Assembly: GCA_963696495.1 (NCBI GenBank) | Contig: CAVOKJ010000002.1 | Location: 496,001-560,000 of the forward strand | Source: Bog-756 sp963696495 | GTDB lineage: Bacteria; Actinomycetota; Acidimicrobiia; Acidimicrobiales; RAAP-2 | DNA length: 64,000 nucleotides | Direction: 5' to 3' | Shown here: positions 17,280 through 24,525 of the stretch, piece after piece | Layout: each line of letters starts with the position of its first letter | Position numbering within the stretch: the stretch's first letter is position 1 | Made by a program: the position numbers and the translations under genes | The notes under the pieces: generated by a model | What the model saw: the letters and a program-made list of their open reading frames with translations, nothing else | What the model was told of the DNA's origin: nothing | The model's database searches: none

Positions 17280-17915
17280 CTACTTGTTCGGCTGGGGGGT
17301 GATCCGCAGGTACGGCTTCACCGCAGTGAAGCCCTTGGGGAAGCGCTCCTTTGCCTCCTCGTCCGAGACGGCGGGCACGATGACCACGTCCTCGCCGTCC
17401 TTCCAGTTGACCGGCGTGGCGACCTTGTAGTCGGCCGTCAGCTGCAGGGAGTCGAGAACCCGGAGGACCTCTTGCACGTTGCGCCCGGTGGATGCCGGGT
17501 AGGTGAGGGTCAGCTTGACCTTCTTGTCGGGCCCGATGATGAACACCGACCGCACCGTGGCCGTGTCGTTGGCATTGGGATGGATCATGTCGTAGAGATC
17601 GGCGACCTTGCGGTCCTCGTCACCGATGAGCGGGAAGTTGAGCGCGGTCCCCTGGGTCTCCTCGATGTCGCTGGCCCACTTGCCGTGGGACGCCACATCG
17701 TCGACCGACAGGCCGATCAACTTGGTGTTGCGCTTGTCGAACTCCGCCTTGGCTGCCGAAAACGCGCCCAGCTCGGTCGTGCAGATCGGTGTGAAGTCCT
17801 TGGGGTGGGAGAACAGCACTCCCCAACTGTCCCCGAGATACTCGTGGAAGTTGATGGTGCCCTCGGTGGTCTCCGCTGTGAAGTCGGGGGCCGTATCGCC
17901 TAGACGAATTGCCAT
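17280..17915 (-). CDS. 1-Cys peroxiredoxin (Prx6 type)
   Basis: Thiol peroxidase reducing H2O2 and organic hydroperoxides in the cytosol. The 211 residues match the long Prx6/1-Cys subfamily. The peroxidatic cysteine is C45 in DFTPICTTELG, a variant of the PVCTTE signature. The C-terminal extension (PVNWKDGEDVVIVPAV) is the Prx6 dimerisation arm. I see no resolving cysteine in the usual place, so an external reductant is expected. The ATG at 17915 has an AAGGAG site. It is divergent from the enoyl-CoA hydratase gene; the shared region carries a promoter and a palindrome, so redox control is plausible. Confidence 0.95.
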   Translation of the reverse strand: MAIRLGDTAPDFTAETTEGTINFHEYLGDSWGVLFSHPKDFTPICTTELGAFSAAKAEFDKRNTKLIGLSVDDVASHGKWASDIEETQGTALNFPLIGDEDRKVADLYDMIHPNANDTATVRSVFIIGPDKKVKLTLTYPASTGRNVQEVLRVLDSLQLTADYKVATPVNWKDGEDVVIVPAVSDEEAKERFPKGFTAVKPYLRITPQPNK

Positions 17916-17996
17916 GTGATGCTCCTTTTTCTTCTTGTCGCTGTGAGCCGATGGGGTTGCACCGCTTCCGGCAACTGCCCCTGTGTAGACCGGTCA

Positions 17997-18026
17997 CGAT
18001 AGTCGACCCGCCTACTATTGTCGACT
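17997..18026 (-). promoter_or_regulatory. prx promoter overlapped by a palindromic operator
   Basis: On the minus strand TCGACA (18024-18019) is separated by 17 nt from TATCGT (18002-17997), a good promoter for the peroxiredoxin. AGTCGAC (18001-18007) and GTCGACT (18020-18026) form an inverted repeat with a 12-nt spacer that covers both promoter elements. That placement is expected of a repressor site. Confidence 0.5.
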
Positions 18027-18107
18027 GGGTTGGTCGAGTTTTGCCAGCTGGAACCGGCCGGGCGGACCGTCTGGTCGGGCGGCCGCGATTCCACCATGCT
18101 GGGGGAC

Positions 18108-18932
18108 ATGACCGACCACGCACGGACCGCGAATCCCGACGACCCGGAAGGGCCGACCGTCCTCGTCGAGCACCGGGGCCCGGTCACCATCGTGACCATC
18201 GACAGGCCCGGGCGGCGCAACGCCGTCGACCCGGACACGGCCACGGCCCTGCACGAGGCGTTCGGGGCCTTCGACGAGGACGACTCGTCGTCGGTGGCGG
18301 TCCTCACCGGTCGCGGTGGGACGTTCTGCGCCGGCGCCGATCTCAAGTCGATGACCGAGGGGGCCCGCTTCCGGTTGGCCGAGGACGGACCCGGGCCGAT
18401 GGGGCCGACCAGGGACGTGCTCTCCAAGCCGGTCATCGCCGCCGTCGAGGGCCACGCGGTGGCCGGGGGGTTGGAGCTCGCCCTCTGGTGCGACCTCCGG
18501 GTGGCCGCCACCGACGCCGTCTTCGGGGTCTTCTGCCGGCGGTTCGGGGTGCCGCTCATCGACGGGGGGACGGTCCGCCTCCCCCGGTTGGTCGGTCAGG
18601 GACGGGCGTTGGACCTCATCCTCACCGGACGACCGGTGGGGGCGCAGGAGGCGCTGGCCATCGGGTTGGTCAACCGCGTGGTCGACTCCGGCGCCGCACT
18701 CGACCACGCCGTCCTGTGGGGCCTCGAACTGGCCTCGTTGCCCCAGGCGTGCCTGCGGAACGACCGGGCCTCGACGATGGCCCAGTGGGACCTGTCCTTG
18801 CCCGAGGCGCTCCGTTCCGAGTACCAGTACGGCCTCGACAGCCTGGCCTCGGCCGATTTCGCCGACGGGCCGGCCCGGTTCGCGTCCGGTGAAGGTCGTG
18901 GCGGATCGAGCCTCTCGCCCGGTGGCCGATGA
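18108..18932 (+). CDS. enoyl-CoA hydratase/isomerase family protein
   Basis: Crotonase-fold enzyme of about 274 residues, hydrating or isomerising acyl-CoAs. The oxyanion-hole segments are TFCAGADLKSM and EGHAVAGGLELALWCDLRVA (key part AVAGGLELAL). Of the two catalytic acids of classical hydratases, the second falls in the CRRFGVPLIDGG segment, where a glutamate is not obvious, so the exact reaction is uncertain. I start at the ATG at 18108 (MTDHART); an in-frame ATG at 18096 is possible. Its stop overlaps the next gene as ATGA. It is divergent from the peroxiredoxin. It is not linked to the beta-oxidation cluster 23 kb away. Confidence 0.88.
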   Translation: MTDHARTANPDDPEGPTVLVEHRGPVTIVTIDRPGRRNAVDPDTATALHEAFGAFDEDDSSSVAVLTGRGGTFCAGADLKSMTEGARFRLAEDGPGPMGPTRDVLSKPVIAAVEGHAVAGGLELALWCDLRVAATDAVFGVFCRRFGVPLIDGGTVRLPRLVGQGRALDLILTGRPVGAQEALAIGLVNRVVDSGAALDHAVLWGLELASLPQACLRNDRASTMAQWDLSLPEALRSEYQYGLDSLASADFADGPARFASGEGRGGSSLSPGGR

Positions 18933-19618
18933 GCCCCGAGCACGAGGGGACGCCACCCGGCGTCGCCGCATTCGACTTCGACGGCACGCTCACCCAGGGC
19001 GGCAGCGTCTTCGAGTTCCTCACCGCCGTCGCCGGCCGCGGCCGGACCCTGTCGGCTGCCGCCTCGTTGTCACCGCGACTGGCCCACGCCGCACTGGTCG
19101 GCGGTGCCGTGGCCGACTCCACCAAGGAACAGCTCTTCGGACGACTCCTGACCGGCGTGCCCGTCGACCGGCTGGAAGAGGTGGCCGCCGACTTTGCCAG
19201 GACGCACCTCCGGCGGTACTCCCGACCCGAGGTTCGGGCTCGACTGGACTGGCACCGCCTGCGGGGTGACCAGGTCGTCATCGTCTCGGCATCGCCCGAC
19301 GTCTACGTGCGTGTCGCCGGTGAGCTGGTGGGCGCCGACGAGGTGGTGGCCACGCGATTGGCCGTCTCCGGAGGCCTGCTCACCGGGCGCTACGACGGGG
19401 CGAACTGCCGCGGCGAGGAGAAGACGCGTCGGCTGAGGAACTGGATCGAGCACTCCGGCGGAGCCGCCGGAGTGCTGTGGGCCTACGGCAACAGCCGGGG
19501 GGATCTGAGCATGCTGCGGGCCGCCGATGTCGGTGTCAACGTGGGCCGTCTGGGCCGGCTCGGACAGCTGCGGGCGTTTCCCGGCCTGGCGGACACCGAG
19601 GCGTCCGGACCGGGCTGA
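18929..19618 (+). CDS. HAD-IB family phosphatase (SerB-like)
   Basis: Haloacid dehalogenase superfamily hydrolase, 229 residues. Motif I is DFDGTLT (residues 16-22, nucleophile plus general acid aspartates). Motif II is the serine of VSASPDVYV, motif III the lysine of RGEEKTRR, and motif IV is GNSRGDLSM. The subclass IB helical cap lies between motifs I and II. Such proteins dephosphorylate phosphoserine or lipid-type phosphates; the substrate cannot be told here. It is coupled to the hydratase gene by an ATGA overlap. The 56 nt before the convergent membrane-protein gene hold no clear hairpin. Confidence 0.9.
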   Translation: MSPEHEGTPPGVAAFDFDGTLTQGGSVFEFLTAVAGRGRTLSAAASLSPRLAHAALVGGAVADSTKEQLFGRLLTGVPVDRLEEVAADFARTHLRRYSRPEVRARLDWHRLRGDQVVIVSASPDVYVRVAGELVGADEVVATRLAVSGGLLTGRYDGANCRGEEKTRRLRNWIEHSGGAAGVLWAYGNSRGDLSMLRAADVGVNVGRLGRLGQLRAFPGLADTEASGPG

Positions 19619-19674
19619 ACCCACGGAGCCGGAGGTGGGCCACGGCCGGGTGCGGCACGTCGGGGCGGTGACGA

Positions 19675-22377
19675 TCAGAGGTACTCCTTCCTCCGTAGCC
19701 ACACCAGCACGAACCAGCCCCAGATGGGCGGGAGATACGCGGTGAACAGTCGCTGGACGAAGGTCGCCGCCACCGCGTCGGGCTCGCTGATGCCGGCAGC
19801 GGTGAGTCCGAGGATCATGCCGGCCTCGACGACGCCCATCCCGCCCGGGACAGGCGAGATGCCACCCAACATGGATGCGAGCGTCAGCACCACGAGCAGG
19901 GTGGCCAGGCCGAGCTGGTCCCCGAAGGCGTGGAGGGCGGCACCCAGGGCCAGGGCGACGAAGATCTGGGCGAGGGCGCTCCCGCCGAAGATCTCGATCA
20001 GGTTGCGCGGCCGGGTCGACAGGACCTTCAGGTGTGACCACACCTCCGAGGCCTTGGGGCGAAGCTTCTGCGCCGCCATGCGACGCCATCGGGGAACGGC
20101 CAACAGGATCCCGAGCGCCACCCCCACCACGACGACGGCGATCACGATGAGCCAGACGAGGCGGTCGCTGCCGCCGCCCGACTGGCTGGAGGGACTCTTG
20201 AAGTGCATCTGTCCGATGGCCAACGGAAGGGCGATGAGGAACAAGCCGCCCTTGACGATCCAGCTGGCCGTGCTGACCAGCACGCCAGAGCTGACGGCCA
20301 GCGTGGGACTGAGCCCCTCCTGCTGGAAGAAGCGGACCCGGGTGGCGAGGACGGCCATGGACCCCCCGGCCAGCGCCACGAACGTGTCCGCCACTTCGAG
20401 GGCGACGGTCCGACCGTAGGGGAGGGTACTGGTCACCGATCCCACGGTGGTGGTGGCGATCGCCGGATAGGCGGCCTGGGCCAGCACGAAGGTGACGGCC
20501 ACCCAGCCCCATTTCGCGCCGGTGATGGTGTCCCACGACTTGCCCACGTTGATCAATACGCCGATCAGCGCCCACCCGCCGACCAGGGTGCCGACGATCA
20601 GCAGCAGGTTGACCCAGCTCACCCGGCGCGGCTCGATGAGTTTGGGCACCTCGACCCCGGCGGCGGCGGCACCCTGCTCCCGGACGGCCGTCAGGAGGGA
20701 CTTCTTCCCCCGAAGCGCCTTCGCCGCCATCGGGTCGAGTGCGGCCCGCTGGAGGAAAGGAAGCGCGCCGACCAGCACGTCGGGGGGTACCGACCGCATG
20801 GCCGATGTGACGGCTTGTTCCGGTCCGACCAGCACCGAAACTGCGGCCAGCGCCGAGGCCATGTCCCGGTTGAGGTCGTCCTCGGTCGCCACCGTCACCG
20901 CCGACCGGAAGTCGACGAACCCGACGACGTCGTCGTCCCCGATCACGATGGTCTCGGTGGACAGCGAACCGTGGGCGATCCCGGCCCGGCGAAGGGTCAT
21001 CAGCTGGCCGAACAGATCATCGGCCGACTCGTCGGGAAGCTGCGGACCGTCCGGCTCCCGCGTCGCCGCCCCGTCGTCGTGGTCGTCTGATCCATCCGGT
21101 GCCGCCGGGACCGGACCGCCCGTCGGTTCCGACTGGTCCGACTGGTCCGACTGGTCCGACTGGTCCGACGGGTCAGGCGGGTCAGGCGGGTCAGGCGGGT
21201 CAGGCGGTGGCACATAGCGGGCGAACGCCGACAGCCGTCGGCCGGACGGCGGACGGGTGACGAGCACGGCGTCGTTGGCGGGACCGGCCGGACCGGCGGC
21301 CAGGACGGCGGGCACCCGGGCGCCGGCTCGCTCGGCCATCAGGGTGAGGTAGGCCTCGTGCTCGACCTGTTGGCGCCGGGTCAGGGCCAGCGTCGGTCCC
21401 GAGGACCGGTAGAACAAGAACCGCGAGGTCTTGGCCAGGAGCTGGGCGTCCGAGGCGTCACGCCCGTAGACCGACACATCCACGGGCTTGTCGTCGACAC
21501 GACCGGTGAATCGTCCGACGCCCCATTCCTGGCGGGCCACCCGGGCGACCTGATCGGCCGAGATGTCGAGATCGGCCAACAGGACCGTCACCTCGGCCGA
21601 CGACGGCAGCCCGAGGGGCGAGCCGAAGACGAGATGGTAGAGGGCGGTGACACCCCAACCGACGGCCAGGCTGGCCAGCACGGCGACAGGGAGCCCCGAC
21701 TCGGTCACCACCGCGGTCAGGGCCAGCAACGCGATCGCCGTCATGATGGTCCGCTGGATCATCCGACTGAGGTAGGGGATCGCCGCGGTGGCCACCGCCA
21801 CGGTGGCCGCCACCCGCGCCACGGGAAAGCTCAGGTCGAAATGGACGAGTGAGCCGTCAGCGGGTCGCCCACCGCTCGAGCCGAGGACGACCGACGACAC
21901 CACGCAGAGTACCCACGCCGTCGCGCCCGACAGCCCGATGTCGCGGATGGCACTCCACCGGCGGCTCACCAGGGCGAGGATGACGATCAGTGCGATGACG
22001 CCGAACGAGGCGACCCACCAGATCGTGGTGATCAGCCACTTGATCCCCTGTGGAGGAGAACCGAGCGCGGTGGCGATGTGGTGTTCGGCATTCGAGTTGG
22101 CGTGCGTGAACAGCCAGCAGAGGAAGACGGCGACCACGGCGAACCCGAGTCGGATCGCATCCGAGCCGCGACGGCGGGTCTGGCCGTCCCCGATGGGTGC
22201 GAACACGATGGCCCGCCACGAGCTGAGCCCCTGCCTCCACGTCGGGTGGGCGGTGCCGTCCTGCTCCACCGCCTCGACGGACGCCGGGTCTGGTGCACCG
22301 GCGGTCGGAGCGTGCGTGTCGGTCACCACCGTCGTCGTCCGGGCCGCCACGCCTCCCTGCCGGTCACCTTCGGTCAT
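19675..22377 (-). CDS. membrane protein with degenerate kinase domain and flippase-like (LPG synthase TM) domain
   Basis: A 900-residue fusion. An N-terminal set of about six membrane segments is followed by a soluble kinase-like region and then a C-terminal LPG_synthase_TM/UPF0104 domain of seven to eight helices (ending SPVPGGMGVVEAGMILGL, key part PGGMGVVE). The kinase region has an ABC1/aminoglycoside-kinase flavour. Its catalytic loop reads HGSLSTET where HGDLxxxN is expected, and its metal loop reads VDF, so it is probably a pseudokinase. A Pro-Asp then Ser-Asp-Gln repeat interrupts it. The C-terminal family moves or modifies lipids in the membrane. I chose the ATG at 22377 over the GTG at 22404. 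Lipid or polyprenyl-glycan transport is likely but unproven. Confidence 0.75.
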   Translation of the reverse strand: MTEGDRQGGVAARTTTVVTDTHAPTAGAPDPASVEAVEQDGTAHPTWRQGLSSWRAIVFAPIGDGQTRRRGSDAIRLGFAVVAVFLCWLFTHANSNAEHHIATALGSPPQGIKWLITTIWWVASFGVIALIVILALVSRRWSAIRDIGLSGATAWVLCVVSSVVLGSSGGRPADGSLVHFDLSFPVARVAATVAVATAAIPYLSRMIQRTIMTAIALLALTAVVTESGLPVAVLASLAVGWGVTALYHLVFGSPLGLPSSAEVTVLLADLDISADQVARVARQEWGVGRFTGRVDDKPVDVSVYGRDASDAQLLAKTSRFLFYRSSGPTLALTRRQQVEHEAYLTLMAERAGARVPAVLAAGPAGPANDAVLVTRPPSGRRLSAFARYVPPPDPPDPPDPPDPSDQSDQSDQSDQSEPTGGPVPAAPDGSDDHDDGAATREPDGPQLPDESADDLFGQLMTLRRAGIAHGSLSTETIVIGDDDVVGFVDFRSAVTVATEDDLNRDMASALAAVSVLVGPEQAVTSAMRSVPPDVLVGALPFLQRAALDPMAAKALRGKKSLLTAVREQGAAAAGVEVPKLIEPRRVSWVNLLLIVGTLVGGWALIGVLINVGKSWDTITGAKWGWVAVTFVLAQAAYPAIATTTVGSVTSTLPYGRTVALEVADTFVALAGGSMAVLATRVRFFQQEGLSPTLAVSSGVLVSTASWIVKGGLFLIALPLAIGQMHFKSPSSQSGGGSDRLVWLIVIAVVVVGVALGILLAVPRWRRMAAQKLRPKASEVWSHLKVLSTRPRNLIEIFGGSALAQIFVALALGAALHAFGDQLGLATLLVVLTLASMLGGISPVPGGMGVVEAGMILGLTAAGISEPDAVAATFVQRLFTAYLPPIWGWFVLVWLRRKEYL
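21131..21206. repeat. two adjacent 9-bp tandem repeats inside the pseudokinase gene
   Basis: Four perfect copies of GACTGGTCC (21131-21166) are followed after 4 nt by four perfect copies of GGTCAGGCG (21171-21206). They encode the SDQ and PPD tripeptide repeats of a flexible linker. The 9-bp period keeps the frame on slippage, so length polymorphism between strains is expected. Confidence 0.9.
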
Positions 22378-22448
22378 CGCAGACTGCACCTTAGGACCTG
22401 GCACCGACCGGTCCCGGCTTGTCGGGGACAGCTGGTGTCCTCGGGCCG

Positions 22449-24461
22449 TCAGCCCGCGGCGGAGCCATGGAAGATGGCGCTGCCGAAGCTGAAGAGACCG
22501 CCGTCGGCAGCCACCAGCCAGTAGCCCTGGCCGTCGCCGGTACGGGCCATCCCGACCACGGGCTTGACCAGACTGAGGGCTCCCGTGGAACCGTGGAAGG
22601 GCGCGTCACCGAAGGAGAAGATGCCGCCGTCGGACGCCACCAGCCAATAGCCCCGACCGTCGGGGGTGGCGGCCATGCCCACCACCGGCTTGTTGAGACG
22701 CAGGTTGCCCGTCGATCCGTAGAAGTGGGCGTCCCCGAAGGAGAAGACACCACCGTCCGACGCCACCAGCCAGTAGCCCCGACCGTCGGGGGTGGCGGCC
22801 ATGCCCACCACCGGCTTGTTGAGACGCAGGTTGCCCGTCGATCCGTAGAAGTGGGCGTCCCCGAAGGAGAAGACACCACCGTCCGACGCCACCAGCCAGT
22901 AGCCGCCCCCGTCCGGCGTGGAGGCCATGCCGAGGATGGGCTTGTTCAGGCGCAGGTTGCCAGTCGACCCGTGGAAGGCCGCATCGCCGTAGCTGAACAC
23001 TCCCCCGTCGGACGCCACCAGCCAGTAGCCCCGGCCGTCAGGGGTGGCGGCCATGCCGGCAACCGGGCGGGCGAGCGCCAGGTTGCTGGCGGATCCGTAG
23101 AAGGTGGCATCACCGAAGGCGTCAACGGCACCGTTGGCCGCGGCGATCCAGTAGCCACCTCCGTCGGGTGTCGACGACATCGCCACGCCTGCCGCTCCGA
23201 GACTGGTCGTGGTGGTGAACCAGTCGGACTTGAGCCCGAGGTCGGCGGCAAAGGTGTCCCCGCTGAGCGAGACGTCCTGGCCCGACCCGACCAGGGTCAT
23301 GCTGGTGACCCTGCCGCCCCAATCGCCGAGGCCGTTGCGCCCGGTGATGCTGATCGATTCGAGCGTGCCCAGCTGCGGCCAGGTGGCCTCGATCGTCGTC
23401 ACCGGCACGGACGCCGTCCAGGTGTGGTTCGGATTGCAGGCGCCGGGCACGCACACGGCGTCGCCGGCGTCGGGCACCCCCGGAAACGCCCCTGGTGCCG
23501 TGTAGCCGCCGGTTGACGCCGAGTACTGCGTCGCCGCCACCGTGCCGCCGGACTCCATCACCTGACCGGCCGTGTCGGCCGCCGCCAGATCGGTGAGGGC
23601 GTTCTCGTTGAGCGTGCCCCGGTAGGTCTGGCAGTCCAGGTCGCAGGTATCGGCGTAGCCACCGTAGGAACCGAGGCCGGACATGACGTACGACCGGACG
23701 GCGACCGCCTGGGCCTCGAGTTCCTGGAATCCCCAGGCCTGTCCCTGGGGCCCGGCTCCCCCGAGGGTCCCCCAGCCGGCCGAGGACTCGCTGGGCACCA
23801 CGTCGGCCACGTACTGCTCGAGCGGCAGGGTGTTGACCGTCCGCGTCGACGCGTCCGAGTTGAAGGTGGCCTCCAACGTCCCGTGCACCGTGAGGCTGGG
23901 GCCGGCCTGACAGAGCTGGAGCGTCGCCGAACCCGAGGGGGTGGCGGTGGGGTTGACCACACCGGTCGCCGCCGGGCCGGACCACGGACCGGCGCACCCC
24001 GGACCGGTACGGATGCTCCAGGTGTTCCCGGTCGGGGTCATCTCGACGGCCCCGCCCGCACCCTCGTCGATCGAGGTGCCCGAGACCGTGAACGAGGATC
24101 CCGACCGCACGATGACCGAGTTCCCGTTGTTCTCGGTCAGGGCCACACTCACCTGGTGGGCCTCCTGGCCGGCCGTCAGGGAGGCGAGGGTGGTGCCCCC
24201 GTAGTACGTGCCGAGGATGGTGGCGTAACCGGTGTGGGCCAGCGAGTACCCGAGTGCTCCCCACTGGCCCATCCCGTGCCCGTGGCCGTAGCCATGGCCC
24301 TCGAACGACACGTCGGTCGACGGATACGCTGACGCCGGCGTCGACGACGCCACGAGGGCCGCCCAGGATCCGATCACCGCCAGCAGGGCGACCGCCATGC
24401 ACACGGCGATGACCCGACGACGGGCATCCATGGCGGCCCTCACCCTGTTGTGGAGTTCCAT
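22449..24461 (-). CDS. secreted SpoIID/LytB-domain protein with six C-terminal propeller-like repeats
   Basis: Secreted cell-wall protein of 670 residues. A signal peptide or anchor (about 15-46, ending ASA) precedes the SpoIID-type domain. That domain shows GHGHGMGQWGALGYS near residue 60, LPLEQYVADVVPSESS near 220 (the glutamate aligns with the catalytic Glu of SpoIID glycan cleavage), and LEAQAVAVRSYV. From about residue 425 to the end are six repeats of 42 residues with the core GYWLVASDGGVFSFGDA.F.GS. The last copy is distinct (VAADGGLFSFGSA). The ATG at 24461 follows a GAGAGG site. The gene lies 40 nt behind a protein with the same repeats. Role: peptidoglycan remodelling anchored by the repeat array, inferred. 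Confidence 0.82.
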   Translation of the reverse strand: MELHNRVRAAMDARRRVIAVCMAVALLAVIGSWAALVASSTPASAYPSTDVSFEGHGYGHGHGMGQWGALGYSLAHTGYATILGTYYGGTTLASLTAGQEAHQVSVALTENNGNSVIVRSGSSFTVSGTSIDEGAGGAVEMTPTGNTWSIRTGPGCAGPWSGPAATGVVNPTATPSGSATLQLCQAGPSLTVHGTLEATFNSDASTRTVNTLPLEQYVADVVPSESSAGWGTLGGAGPQGQAWGFQELEAQAVAVRSYVMSGLGSYGGYADTCDLDCQTYRGTLNENALTDLAAADTAGQVMESGGTVAATQYSASTGGYTAPGAFPGVPDAGDAVCVPGACNPNHTWTASVPVTTIEATWPQLGTLESISITGRNGLGDWGGRVTSMTLVGSGQDVSLSGDTFAADLGLKSDWFTTTTSLGAAGVAMSSTPDGGGYWIAAANGAVDAFGDATFYGSASNLALARPVAGMAATPDGRGYWLVASDGGVFSYGDAAFHGSTGNLRLNKPILGMASTPDGGGYWLVASDGGVFSFGDAHFYGSTGNLRLNKPVVGMAATPDGRGYWLVASDGGVFSFGDAHFYGSTGNLRLNKPVVGMAATPDGRGYWLVASDGGIFSFGDAPFHGSTGALSLVKPVVGMARTGDGQGYWLVAADGGLFSFGSAIFHGSAAG
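22452..23189 (-). repeat. six 126-bp repeats (42-residue units), SpoIID protein
   Basis: Six in-frame units each carry the pattern VVGMA.TPDG.GYWLVASDGG.FSFGDA. Two neighbouring units (22675-22800 and from 22801) are identical over more than 100 bases, which suggests recent duplication or gene conversion. Confidence 0.9.
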
Positions 24462-24486
24462 CGGCCTCTCATCTCACCGGTCGGTC

Positions 24487-24525
24487 GCCAATGCCGTCGG
24501 CTCAGTCGACCCCGACGGCATTGGC
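24487..24525 (-). terminator. perfect 14-bp hairpin spanning a stop codon
   Basis: GCCAATGCCGTCGG (24487-24500) and CCGACGGCATTGGC (24512-24525) form a perfect 14-bp stem with an 11-nt loop. The loop contains the stop codon of the FG-GAP gene (24502-24504). The stem ends 26 nt before the SpoIID ATG. It is probably an intrinsic terminator without U-tract or a processing/attenuation site between the two repeat-protein genes. Confidence 0.6.
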
